Below are positions 1 through 8,841 of a DNA stretch of 64,000 nt, piece by piece. The notes beneath the pieces were generated by a model. That model worked only from the letters and a program-made list of their open reading frames with translations. It was not told where the DNA came from and made no database searches. This DNA is from Acidimicrobiaceae bacterium (GTDB lineage Bacteria > Actinomycetota > Acidimicrobiia > Acidimicrobiales > RAAP-2). The stretch lies in contig PLZW01000022.1 of NCBI GenBank assembly GCA_003153575.1, forward strand, positions 80,909 through 144,908, written 5' to 3'. Within the stretch, counting starts at the first letter, position 1; every line of letters begins with the position of its first letter. The position numbers were made by a program, and so were the translations under genes.

Positions 1-603
1 AACAACGTCTACAACCTGGTGACGAAGCGGGCCAGGGCCGAGGCCGAGGCCCACGTCGAATGGATCGACGGGAACATCGGGTCCCGCCTGACCATGAAGT
101 ACCCGAGCGTCTATCTCATGGGTCCGAAGGCCTCCGGAGAGGTCCTCTCGGTGGCGTACGCCGGCGCCGGCCAGCACCAGGACGCGGGCGCCAAGATGGT
201 CCACGCCGCTCCCGAGACCACGTCGACCATCGTGTCCAAGTCGATCTCGAAGGACACCGGCATCACCACCTACCGCGGGCTGGTCCACGTCGACGAGGGT
301 GCCAAGAACGCCAAGAGCTTCGTCCGCTGCGACGCCCTCCTCCTCGACGACACCTCGGTGTCCGAAACCAAGCCCTACATGGAGGTCTGTGAGCGGGACG
401 CACGGATCGGTCACGAGGCCACCGTGTCCAAGGTCGGGGACGACCAGCTCTTCTACCTCATGAGCCGCGGCCTGTCCGAGACCCAGGCGATGGGCATGAT
501 CGTGAACGGCTTCATCGAGCCCATCACCCGGACGCTCCCGATGGAGTACGCGGTGGAGTGGAGCCGGCTCATCGAGCTCCAGATGGAAGGCTCGATCGGC
601 TGA
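1..603 (+). CDS. sufB: Fe-S cluster assembly scaffold SufB, C-terminal part (5' end outside window)
   Basis: This is the C-terminal 200 residues of SufB, the scaffold subunit of the cytosolic SufBCD complex that builds Fe-S clusters. The frame is open from base 1, and [10 protein letters not shown] precedes the first ATG at 19, so the true start lies upstream. The beta-helix repeats and the SufB tail ([12 protein letters not shown], then a C-terminal helix) are recognisable. It heads a plus-strand group that continues with a small cysteine protein and then sufD. What cannot be judged is the missing N-terminal half. Confidence 0.95.
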   Translation, partial: NNVYNLVTKRARAEAEAHVEWIDGNIGSRLTMKYPSVYLMGPKASGEVLSVAYAGAGQHQDAGAKMVHAAPETTSTIVSKSISKDTGITTYRGLVHVDEGAKNAKSFVRCDALLLDDTSVSETKPYMEVCERDARIGHEATVSKVGDDQLFYLMSRGLSETQAMGMIVNGFIEPITRTLPMEYAVEWSRLIELQMEGSIG

Positions 604-671
604 GGCCTCCTGGTGCGCGCGAGACCCCGCCTGCGCCAGAATGTCCTCTGACAATTCGAGGGAGCCCGCCC

Positions 672-1007
672 ATGCCCATGCGTGAAGAGTGCAAGCATTT
701 CCAGAGCCGGACCTACGACTCCGGGGAGGTCGCCCGCTTCTGCATACTCGACCTGGCACCTGAGGCCCCGTGGAAGTGCCCGGACGACTGCCCGTCCTAC
801 GCCCGGCGGCTGGCCGACGTCGGATGGAGCCATGGCTCACTGGTGGAGCCGGCGCTCGAGCCGATGCCCGATGTGCCCGGTGACGAGGCCGCCGCGTTGC
901 TCGACCAGGCCGAGGACATCATCAATGCCGTCGGGCCGTCGGCCATCGCCGACGTGATCGAACAGGAAGACAAGGGCGGCCGGAAGTGGTGGCGCCGGAA
1001 GCGGTGA
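672..1007 (+). CDS. small four-cysteine protein of unknown function downstream of sufB
   Basis: This encodes 111 residues and I do not recognise a named family. Four cysteines (C7, C24, C36, C40) fall in the first 40 residues, including a C-P-D-D-C pair, so a metal or Fe-S site is plausible. The C-terminal half is acidic and helical and ends in a basic tail (WWRRKR). The start at 672 is chosen because GAGGGAG lies 7 nt upstream; an ATG at 678 is the alternative. It begins 68 bp after sufB on the same strand, so co-transcription with the suf group is likely. A role in Fe-S assembly is inference from position and cysteines only. Confidence 0.75.
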   Translation: MPMREECKHFQSRTYDSGEVARFCILDLAPEAPWKCPDDCPSYARRLADVGWSHGSLVEPALEPMPDVPGDEAAALLDQAEDIINAVGPSAIADVIEQEDKGGRKWWRRKR

Positions 1008-1023
1008 TCCGTCCGTCGGGCGA

Positions 1024-1875
1024 TCAGTTCCCGGTGTAGGTCCCCGGCCGCTTCTCCATGAAGGCGGCCATCGCCTCCATCAGGTCGTCCGAGGACAGGA
1101 ACGCGGCATTCCAGGTGGCCACGTAGTCGAGTCCGTCGGCCACCGATCTCCCCTCCCCGGCGGCCAGGACGGCCTTGGTGCCCTGGACGGCCAGGGGTGA
1201 GTTGGCGGCGATCTCGGCGGCCATGTCCCGGGCGTCGGCCAGGACGGCGTCCGCGTCGGCGCTCACGTGGTTGATCAGTCCGATGGACTCGGCCCGGGCG
1301 GCGGTGATGTCCTTGCCGGTAAAGGCGAGTTCGGCCACGTGCCCTCTGCCGATGATGGCCGGCAGCCGTTGGAGGCTCCCGAGATCGGCCACGATGGCGA
1401 CCTTGGCCTCGCGCACCGAGAACTGGGCCTGGGCGCTGGCCATCCGGATGTCACAGGCTGCGATGAGATCGACGCCACCGCCGATGCACCAGCCGTGCAC
1501 CGCGGCGATTACCGGGAGTGGGCAGTCGGCCACCGAGGTGACCGACGCCTGGAGCCGGACGATCTCGGCGCGGGCATGGGTGGCACGGCCGGCGACAGAC
1601 AAGCGCGTGCCGTCATCGCCTCCCGGGCCGGTTATCGACGGCATGGCCGTGAGGTCGAGACCGACCGAGAAGTGGGGACCTTTGGCGGCCACCACCACGA
1701 CCCGCACGTCGCGGTCAGCACCGATCGCCGCCATGGCCGTCGGGAGATCGGACCAGAAATCGGGACCCATGGCGTTGCGCTTCTCGGGACGGTCGAGCCA
1801 CAACGTGGCGACGTGGTCGTCGACCTCGATGGTGAGGACGTCGGAGTGGAAGGAGTCGATGGTGGGAGCACGCAT
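1024..1875 (-). CDS. enoyl-CoA hydratase/isomerase family, delta3,5-delta2,4-dienoyl-CoA isomerase-like
   Basis: This is a 283-residue crotonase-fold protein acting on acyl-CoA thioesters. The oxyanion-hole region (HGWCIGGGVDL) is followed by D136, E156 and D164. Their 20- and 8-residue spacing matches the three acidic residues known for mammalian dienoyl-CoA isomerase (ECH1). The first position is Asp rather than the Glu of classical hydratases, which favours isomerase over hydratase. It would help oxidise unsaturated fatty acids with odd-numbered double bonds. The ATG at 1875 is preceded by a leaderless-type promoter. It lies on the opposite strand between sufB and sufD, so it interrupts the suf group. 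Confidence 0.85.
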   Translation of the reverse strand: MRAPTIDSFHSDVLTIEVDDHVATLWLDRPEKRNAMGPDFWSDLPTAMAAIGADRDVRVVVVAAKGPHFSVGLDLTAMPSITGPGGDDGTRLSVAGRATHARAEIVRLQASVTSVADCPLPVIAAVHGWCIGGGVDLIAACDIRMASAQAQFSVREAKVAIVADLGSLQRLPAIIGRGHVAELAFTGKDITAARAESIGLINHVSADADAVLADARDMAAEIAANSPLAVQGTKAVLAAGEGRSVADGLDYVATWNAAFLSSDDLMEAMAAFMEKRPGTYTGN

Positions 1876-1883
1876 GGGAGCCC

Positions 1884-1889
1884 AGCGTA
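1884..1889 (-). promoter_or_regulatory. -10 box (TACGCT) of the dienoyl-CoA isomerase-like gene
   Basis: TACGCT on the minus strand lies 8 nt before the ATG at 1875. There is no Shine-Dalgarno sequence in the gap, which suggests a leaderless or nearly leaderless transcript. No clear -35 box is visible. Confidence 0.5.
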
Positions 1890-1943
1890 GGGCGGTGCCG
1901 GAAGGGGCGTGGGCCGGACGGGACCCAACAATTGCCAGGTAGT

Positions 1944-3329
1944 ATGAGTGCCGAGGCTCGTGCAACGGGCCTCGATCCGCGAGAGGCCCCGATCCTGCCC
2001 ACCTTCACCCCTGACCATGCCGCCGCCCTGCCTGGCGCCCCCTGGCTGGCACAGCGCCGTGTCGAGGCGGCCGAGGCCTTCTCCTCGTCCCCCCTCCCTA
2101 CGGAAAAGGACGAGGTGTGGCGCTACAGCCGCATCGACGACCTCGACCTCGAACGCTTCCGGCCCACGGGGTCGGAACATCCAGGAGGCGATCCCGGGCC
2201 CTCTTCCTCCGGGCGGCTCCACGCCCTGGTCGACGGGCTCGGGGCCCGCAGCGGCCTGGTGGTGACCATCAACGGTGTGCTCGCCACCCTCTCGTCGTCG
2301 GTCGGTGACGACGTAGTCGTGCTCGGTCGGGCAACCGACCATCCTGAGGGCGCCGACCTGCTGGGCGCGGTGCTCGCCGATCCTCACGACTTCCCCCTGC
2401 TCAATGACGCGTTCGCCATCGACCCGGTGGTGATCGATGTCCAGGCTGGGGCGACGGTCGCCGACCCGGTGGTCGTGGTGCACGTGGTGTCCGGCGCCGC
2501 TGGCGGCGCCGTGTTCCCCCGGACGGTCGTGCGTACCGGAGCCGGCGCCACCGCCGGGGTGATCGAGATCGTCGTCGACGCCGACTCCGGACTGCTGGCC
2601 GACGCGCCGACCGATCTGTTCTCGTCGGCCGGTCCCCCGGTCGAACGGCTGGTCGTGCCGGTGACCGAGCTCAAGGTCGGCGACGGGGCATCACTGGCCT
2701 ACGTGTCGATCCAGTCACTCGGCGGGGCCACCTGGCAGATGGCCCACCAGGCCAGCATCATCGGCGCCGACGCCACCCTGTCGAGCTATGCGGTGGCGCT
2801 CGGGGGCAGCTACGCCCGGCTGCGTACCGACTCCGCCCTGATGGGGGAGTCGGGTGCCAGCAGGCTCCGGGCCGCCTTCATCGGCCGGGACGATCAGATG
2901 CTCGACTTCCGGACCCTCCAGGACCACCGCGCACCACGGACGACGAGCGACCTCCTGTTCATGGGGGCCGTCGCCGACAGGTCGCACTCGGTCTACAGCG
3001 GGCTCATCCGGGTGCGCCGCGGCGCGGTCAAGTCCGACGCCATGCAGACCAATCACAACCTGGTGCTCGACGAGGGCGCCCATGCCGACTCGGTCCCCAA
3101 CCTCGACATCGAGGAGAACGATGTGAAGTGCAGCCACGGGTCCACCGTGGGCCCGGTCGACGAGGACCAGCGCTACTACCTCGAGTCGCGCGGCATCGAG
3201 CCCGGGCGCGCCGAGCAGCTGATCGTCGCCGGATTCTTCGAGAGCATCGCCGACCAGGTGCCGCTGCCCGGTGCCCGCGACCTCATTGGACGGGCTCTGG
3301 CCGAGCGGTCGGGGGTGTCCCATGGTTGA
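1944..3329 (+). CDS. sufD: Fe-S cluster assembly protein SufD
   Basis: This 461-residue protein is the SufD partner of SufB in the SufBCD scaffold. The N-terminal region carries the SufD hallmark KDEVWRYSRIDDL near residue 55. The C-terminal half has the beta-helix and the conserved SufD/SufB tail with histidine- and cysteine-containing segments (NHNLVLDEGAHADS, ENDVKCSHGSTVG). The ATG at 1944 is preferred over an in-frame TTG at 1932. Its last 8 bp overlap the start of the Rieske gene, so the two are translationally coupled. Its role in iron entry is known from the family, not seen here. Confidence 0.95.
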   Translation: MSAEARATGLDPREAPILPTFTPDHAAALPGAPWLAQRRVEAAEAFSSSPLPTEKDEVWRYSRIDDLDLERFRPTGSEHPGGDPGPSSSGRLHALVDGLGARSGLVVTINGVLATLSSSVGDDVVVLGRATDHPEGADLLGAVLADPHDFPLLNDAFAIDPVVIDVQAGATVADPVVVVHVVSGAAGGAVFPRTVVRTGAGATAGVIEIVVDADSGLLADAPTDLFSSAGPPVERLVVPVTELKVGDGASLAYVSIQSLGGATWQMAHQASIIGADATLSSYAVALGGSYARLRTDSALMGESGASRLRAAFIGRDDQMLDFRTLQDHRAPRTTSDLLFMGAVADRSHSVYSGLIRVRRGAVKSDAMQTNHNLVLDEGAHADSVPNLDIEENDVKCSHGSTVGPVDEDQRYYLESRGIEPGRAEQLIVAGFFESIADQVPLPGARDLIGRALAERSGVSHG

Positions 3330-3669
3330 CGGGTCGGTGACGGCGCCCGACGGCCGGACGACCGCCCGCATGTGCGCGGTGGATGAGGTCGCCCCGGGTG
3401 AGGCGCGCCGTTTCGACGTGGCCGGACTGCGGGTGGCCCTGGTGCGGATCGACGACGAGTTCTTCGCCGTGGGCGACCGCTGCAGCCACGAGGACTTCTC
3501 GCTGGCGGACGGCGAGGTCTGGGGCTCCGAATTCGAGATCGAGTGCGCCAAGCACGGCTCGACGTTCGATCTGCGCACCGGAGCGCCGTGCTCGCTCCCG
3601 GCGACCAGGCCGGTGCCCGTCTACGACGTGCTGGTCGTCGATGGCGACGTCCTGGTGGTGGTTCCATGA
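3322..3669 (+). CDS. Rieske [2Fe-2S] ferredoxin-like protein of the suf operon
   Basis: This is a 115-residue single-domain Rieske protein. The cluster ligands are visible as C54-S-H56 and C75-A-K-H78, in the C-x-H...C-x2-H pattern. Small proteins of this type, often named non-heme iron oxygenase ferredoxin subunit, sit between sufD and sufC in many actinobacterial suf operons. Its partner is unknown; electron supply to cluster assembly is inference. The start at 3322 lies inside the sufD stop region and its own stop overlaps the sufC ATG (ATGA). Confidence 0.9.
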   Translation: MVDGSVTAPDGRTTARMCAVDEVAPGEARRFDVAGLRVALVRIDDEFFAVGDRCSHEDFSLADGEVWGSEFEIECAKHGSTFDLRTGAPCSLPATRPVPVYDVLVVDGDVLVVVP

Positions 3670-4400
3670 GCACGGGGGAACTGGTCATCGAGGACCTGCG
3701 GGCCGGCATCCCGGGCCGCGAGATCCTGCAGGGGCTGTCCCTGACCGTCCGCAGTGGTGAGGTCCATGCCGTCATGGGGCCGAATGGCTCCGGCAAGAGC
3801 ACGCTCGCCCACGTACTGATGGGCCGCCCCGGCTACGAGGTCCTCGGGGGTTCGGTCACCCTGGACGGCATCGACCTGCTCGCCCTGCCGACGTGGCAGC
3901 GGGCCCGCGCCGGGCTGTTCCTGGCCATGCAGCATCCGATCGAAGTACCGGGCGTCTCGTTGGTGGAGTCGCTGACCGCCGCCCGCCAGACAGTCCCGGG
4001 CGGTCCATTCCCCGACGTACTGGAGCGCCTCAATGCCGAGGCGGCCCGGATCAGTTTCGACGAGCGGTTCCTCGACCGTTCACTCAACGTCGACCTGTCG
4101 GGCGGCGAGCGCAAGCGCAACGAGACCCTGCAGCTGGGGGTCCTGCGGCCACGATTCGCCGTGCTCGACGAGATCGACTCGGGATTGGACGTCGATGCGC
4201 TCGCCGATGTCGGCCGGCGCGTCCAGGAGGCCACCTCCGAATGGGGCCTCGGCGTGCTCGCCATCACGCATTTCCGCCGCCTGCTCGACGTCTTGCGACC
4301 TGATGTCGTCCATGTGCTCTCCGGAGGCCGGGTGGTTGCAACCGGGGGCGCAGAACTGGCCGAGATCGTAGACCGCACCGGGTACGCCGCCTACACCTGA
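3666..4400 (+). CDS. sufC: SufC-type ABC ATPase (first of two copies)
   Basis: This is a 244-residue cytosolic ABC ATPase that powers SufBCD. Walker A is at 38-46 (GPNGSGKST), the Q-loop Gln is residue 89, the signature LSGGE is at 144-148, Walker B AVLDE is at 165-169, and the switch His is H202. DEIDSGLDVDAL after Walker B is diagnostic of SufC. The ATG overlaps the Rieske stop. A second complete SufC lies at 7935-8705. This copy has DEID where the other has the more usual DETD, and its helical region differs. A GC-rich hairpin follows the gene. Confidence 0.92.
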   Translation: MSTGELVIEDLRAGIPGREILQGLSLTVRSGEVHAVMGPNGSGKSTLAHVLMGRPGYEVLGGSVTLDGIDLLALPTWQRARAGLFLAMQHPIEVPGVSLVESLTAARQTVPGGPFPDVLERLNAEAARISFDERFLDRSLNVDLSGGERKRNETLQLGVLRPRFAVLDEIDSGLDVDALADVGRRVQEATSEWGLGVLAITHFRRLLDVLRPDVVHVLSGGRVVATGGAELAEIVDRTGYAAYT

Positions 4401-4421
4401 GCCACGTCTGATCCGACCCTG

Positions 4422-4442
4422 CCCCGGCGGCGCGAGCCGGGG
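4422..4442. terminator. GC-rich hairpin after sufC
   Basis: A perfect 7-bp stem (CCCCGGC / GCCGGGG) with a 7-nt loop begins 22 bp after the sufC stop. It has only a short T tract, so it is a likely but unproven intrinsic terminator. It sits immediately upstream of the -10 box of the next gene. Confidence 0.45.
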
Positions 4443-4446
4443 TTGC

Positions 4447-4452
4447 TAGCGT
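4447..4452 (+). promoter_or_regulatory. -10 box (TAGCGT) of the LCP gene
   Basis: TAGCGT lies 6 nt before the ATG at 4459, with no room for a ribosome binding site. The mRNA would therefore start at or next to the ATG. Confidence 0.55.
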
Positions 4453-4458
4453 CACCAC

Positions 4459-5952
4459 ATGGCCCGCCGAGACCGTCGCCGAGGAGGCGCCCACAGCCCC
4501 AAGCGCAGGGGCGATCCCGACGGTCCGGCCGCGAGCGACCCGGAGGGCGATGCGCCCTCCCCAGCGGGTGACCCCTCGGATTCGGCGGGCGAACCGTCGG
4601 CTGTCGACTCCGGCACGGCAGCCGCGGCGCCGGGTGGCGTCCCACCCGCTTCGACGGCCGACCACTCGACCGACGCAGGGATGGTCGCCTCGTCCGGCGC
4701 GGTCGACCTGGGTGCGACCATGACCCGAAAGGAGCGCCGCGAGGCCGGTGCGGCCGGTAGCGCCGGGGCGAAGAAGGCAAAGCGGACGAAGGCCAAGCGC
4801 ACCTGGCTCGACTGGGTGCTCCTGTCCGGCGTCATCCTGGTGTCGCTCGCCCTGATCGCCGCCGTTTCGGGCTACGCGTACGTGCAGTACCGCTTCAGCC
4901 AGGTGACCAAGGTGACCGTCAAACACCTCAAGGTGGCGCCGCCCGGCGCCCCGTTCAATGTCCTCATGATCGGCTCGGACACACGGGCCAACGTCACGAG
5001 CGGGGCGGACCAGAAGGCCTACGGCAACACGTCGACAGCCGGCGGTCAGCGAAGTGACGTGATCAAGATCGCCCATGTCGTGCCGGCGACCGGGCAGGTC
5101 AGCATCCTCTCGATCCCCCGTGACACAGTGGTCAAGGTGGCCGGCGACACCAGCCAGATCGGGACGTACAACCGGATCAACGCCACCTACAACAGTGGGC
5201 CCGACCAGCTGGTCCAGACGATCGAGGCCAACTTCGGCATTCCCATCGAGCACGTGGTGCAGCTCAACTTCGTCGGGTTCCGGGGTGCCGTGGACGCCAT
5301 CGGCGGCGTCTACCTGAACTTCCCCTACCCGGCCAAGGACAGCTACACCGGGCTCGACATCACGACCCCGGGCTGCCAGCACCTGAACGGTGGTTACTCC
5401 CTCGCCGTGGCCCGCAGCCGTCATTACCAGTACGAAGAGAACGGCTACTGGCAGTACGACGGAACCAGCGATTTCGGAAGGATCCAGCGTCAGAACGCCT
5501 TCTTGAAGGCCCTCATCAACCAAGCCGAGAAGCAGTACAACCCGCTGACGCTCAACGCCTTCATCGGCTCGGTGGTCCAAGGCGTCACCATCGACTCCAC
5601 CTTCACCATCCGCGGACTCGTCTCCATCGCCCAGCAGTTCAAGGGCTTCGCCTCCAACTCGCTGGCCACCTCGACGCTTCCCGCCTACTCGTCGAGCTCT
5701 TCGGTGTTCTATTCACTGGGCTCGGTGCTGTACGTCCAGCAGCCCCAGGCCGAACAGGTGATCAGCCAGTTCCTGGGGGGACCTGCGCCGGTACCGCTGA
5801 CGCCTCCGCCGGGCCCGTACGGTGCGGTGTCGACCACCACGACGACGACCCCCTCCGCCACCTACTCCACGGGCGGGAACACTCCGTCGACCACGGCGCC
5901 GGCGGTCACCACGACAACGGTCCAGACCAACTTCGACCCGACACCCTGCTGA
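4459..5952 (+). CDS. LytR-CpsA-Psr (LCP) family cell-wall glycopolymer ligase
   Basis: This 497-residue protein has a cytoplasmic Ala/Pro/Asp-rich N-terminal region (1-90) and a basic stretch (Lys/Arg 90-114). A single transmembrane segment follows (about 116-140). The extracellular LCP domain begins with FNVLMIGSDTR (166-176) and contains RSDVIKIAHV and the SIPRDT motif. The C-terminal 60 residues are rich in Thr, Pro and Ser and probably span the wall. LCP enzymes transfer polyprenyl-phosphate-linked glycopolymers onto peptidoglycan, which fits the polysaccharide cluster at 48.9-58.3 kb. It is monocistronic, between two halves of the suf locus. Confidence 0.9.
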   Translation: MARRDRRRGGAHSPKRRGDPDGPAASDPEGDAPSPAGDPSDSAGEPSAVDSGTAAAAPGGVPPASTADHSTDAGMVASSGAVDLGATMTRKERREAGAAGSAGAKKAKRTKAKRTWLDWVLLSGVILVSLALIAAVSGYAYVQYRFSQVTKVTVKHLKVAPPGAPFNVLMIGSDTRANVTSGADQKAYGNTSTAGGQRSDVIKIAHVVPATGQVSILSIPRDTVVKVAGDTSQIGTYNRINATYNSGPDQLVQTIEANFGIPIEHVVQLNFVGFRGAVDAIGGVYLNFPYPAKDSYTGLDITTPGCQHLNGGYSLAVARSRHYQYEENGYWQYDGTSDFGRIQRQNAFLKALINQAEKQYNPLTLNAFIGSVVQGVTIDSTFTIRGLVSIAQQFKGFASNSLATSTLPAYSSSSSVFYSLGSVLYVQQPQAEQVISQFLGGPAPVPLTPPPGPYGAVSTTTTTTPSATYSTGGNTPSTTAPAVTTTTVQTNFDPTPC

Positions 5953-5969
5953 GTCCGCCGGACCGCCGA

Positions 5970-6063
5970 ATCGACCGGTAGGTGCGTCCGACCGTCCGAT
6001 CGACCGGTGGGTGCGCGCCGGGCGGTGCTTGTGTCCGGTCCGGCGGACATGCGCCGGGCGGTG
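5970..6063. repeat. short direct and inverted repeats between convergent LCP and sufU genes
   Basis: The gap holds two near-identical 17-mers (ATCGACCGGTAGGTGCG at 5970, one mismatch at 5999). It also holds two copies of GCGCCGGGCGGTG (6015 and 6051) flanking the inverted repeat GTCCGGTCCGGCGGAC (6033-6048). A transcription-termination role is plausible because both genes end here. No T tract is present. Confidence 0.45.
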
Positions 6064-6122
6064 TGGGGATCGAACGGTGCGGGTGGCGAACAGTGCAGCG
6101 GATCGAACGTGCGGAGTCCCGC

Positions 6123-6620
6123 TCAGGCGGGGACGCCCACCTCGTCGAGACCTTGGGTCAGCGTGTTCCAGCTGAGTGTTGCGCACTTGATCCGGACCGG
6201 GAACTTGACCACGCCCTGGAGGGCGGCGAGCTCGCCTAGGGCGTCGACGTCGATGGCCTCGGGCTCGGGGGCCTCGACCGGTTCGCCGCCAGCCCCGTTG
6301 GACGGGAGCGTGGATTCGTGGATCGACATCATCCCCTTGAAGGTGGCGATCAGCCCGCGCACCTGGTCCAACGGCTTGCCCTTGACCGCCGCCGACATCA
6401 GCGAGGCCGACGACTGGCTGATCGAGCAACCGGTGCCGGCGATCTTGATGTCGGCCAGCACCCCGTCTTCGACGTCGAGGGTCACCACGATCTCATCGCC
6501 GCACAGCGGGTTGAAACCCTCCACCCGGACGGCCGGTGGGGACTCGAGCTCCCCCCGGTTCCGGGGCGAGCGGTAGTGGTCGAGGATGATCTCCCGATAG
6601 AGGTCTTCGAGGCCGGGCAT
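6123..6620 (-). CDS. sufU: SufU, sulfur-transfer protein for SufS
   Basis: This 165-residue IscU-fold protein accepts persulfide sulfur from SufS. The three conserved cysteines are C40, C65 and C146, and D42 follows the first, as in zinc-binding Gram-positive SufU. The start at 6620 removes an upstream non-conserved extension in the same frame. It is the last gene of the minus-strand sufC-sufS-sufU group, 64 bp after sufS. The insert between the second and third cysteine, with an acidic Pro/Glu stretch at 112-122, separates it from IscU proper. Confidence 0.93.
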   Translation of the reverse strand: MPGLEDLYREIILDHYRSPRNRGELESPPAVRVEGFNPLCGDEIVVTLDVEDGVLADIKIAGTGCSISQSSASLMSAAVKGKPLDQVRGLIATFKGMMSIHESTLPSNGAGGEPVEAPEPEAIDVDALGELAALQGVVKFPVRIKCATLSWNTLTQGLDEVGVPA

Positions 6621-6684
6621 CAGACCGGGGTCCCTTCGTCGCGGGGGTGCGGCGGCACCCAGGGCAGATCGTACCGGGGGTCGG

Positions 6685-7934
6685 TCACGCGAAGAACCGC
6701 CCGGCGGCGTCGAGCGCCTCGACCAGGCTGTCGACGTCGTGCTCGTCGTTGTAGAGCGCCAATGAGGCCCGAGCCGTGGCATTGACCCCGAGGCGTCGCA
6801 TCAACGGCTTGGCGCAGTGGTGGCCGGCCCGCACGCACACCCCGTACTCGTCGAGGATCTGGGAGATGTCGTGGGGGTGGATGTCGCGGAAGGCGAACGA
6901 GATCACGCCCCCCCGTGCCTCGGCCTCGGGAGGACCGAAGATGCGGATGTCGTCGCCGAAGCGGTCGCCAAGCGCACCGAGGGCATAACCGGTGAGGGCG
7001 ATCTCGTGGGCCCGCACCGCCTCCATGCCCACGGCATCCAGATAGTCGACCGCCGCACCGAGGCCGATGGCCTCGGTAATCGGCGGGGTGCCGGCTTCGA
7101 AGCGCCAGGGGATGTCATTCGGGGTGAAGCCGTCCTTGCGGACGTCCAGGATCATCTCCCCCCCGCCGAGGAACGGGGGAAGCGACTCGAGCAGGGACTC
7201 GCGGCCCCAGAGCACGCCTATCCCCGTGGGCCCGAGCATCTTGTGGGCACTGAAGGCGAGTAGGTCGACACCGAGGGCCGTGACGTCGGTGGGCAGGTGG
7301 GGGACCGACTGGCAGGCATCGGCCACCACCACGGCGCCCGCCGCGTGGGCGGCGGCCGACAGTTCGGCCACCGGGTTGAGAGTGCCCAGCACATTCGACA
7401 TGCAGGTGATCCCGAGCACCTTCGCCCCGTCGAGCACTCGGTCGAGATCGTCGAGGACCAGCCGGCCGTCGTCGTCGATGGGCAGCCACCGCAGCTCGAT
7501 GCCGCGCTCGGCGGCGAGCATGTGCCAGGGGACGATGTTGGCGTGGTGCTCCATCTCGGTGAGGACGACGACGTCGCCCCGCTGCAGGTGGGTGCGGCCC
7601 CAGGCGTGGGCCACGAGGTTGAGTGCCTCGGTGGCGTTCTTGGTGAAGACGATCTCGCGGGCGGGATGCGGCGCGCCGATGAAGCGGCCCACATTGGCCC
7701 GGGCCGCCTCGAACCGGCGGGTGGCCTCTTCGGCGATCGAGTAGACGCCCCGGTGCACGTTGGCATGGGTGGTCTCGTCGTACTCCCGCATGGCATCGAG
7801 CACCGCGGTGGGGCGCTGCGACGAGGCGGCCGAATCGAGATAGGTGATCCGTCGACCGTGGACCTCGCGGGCGAGGAGGGGGAAGTCCTTGGCCAAGGTG
7901 GCGGCATCAAGGGACGGCTCGGTGGTGGCAGGGG

Positions 7935-7947
<13 letters not shown>
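6685..7947 (-). CDS. sufS: cysteine desulfurase SufS (group II)
   Basis: This 420-residue PLP enzyme converts cysteine to alanine and an enzyme-bound persulfide. The PLP lysine is K236 in SAHKMLGP and the catalytic cysteine is C378 in RAGHHCAKP. Length and motifs match the SufS/CsdA group. Its ATG at 7947 overlaps the end of the upstream sufC by 13 bp. SufU downstream is its sulfur acceptor. Confidence 0.95.
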
Positions 7948-8705
<758 letters not shown>

Positions 8706-8712
8706 GCCCCCG

Positions 8713-8718
8713 ATTGTA
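8713..8718 (-). promoter_or_regulatory. -10 box (TACAAT) of the sufC-sufS-sufU operon
   Basis: TACAAT on the minus strand lies 7 nt before the GTG start at 8705. No Shine-Dalgarno sequence fits, so leaderless translation is likely. I saw no sufR-type regulator gene nearby. Confidence 0.55.
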
Positions 8719-8829
8719 GCCTCTCCAGAGGATTTCTCCTACGGTCGTAGGGGGAATCTCCCGGGTCCGGCGGCCGTCGGTGATAGGGGCCGCGAACAGG
8801 GGAATTATCGTCATCCGGGGGTCAGCCGA

Positions 8830-8835
8830 TACGGT
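8830..8835 (+). promoter_or_regulatory. -10 box (TACGGT) of the glycogen-debranching gene
   Basis: TACGGT lies 6 nt before the ATG at 8842, the same arrangement as at many other single genes here. Confidence 0.5.
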
Positions 8836-8841
8836 ACCGCC

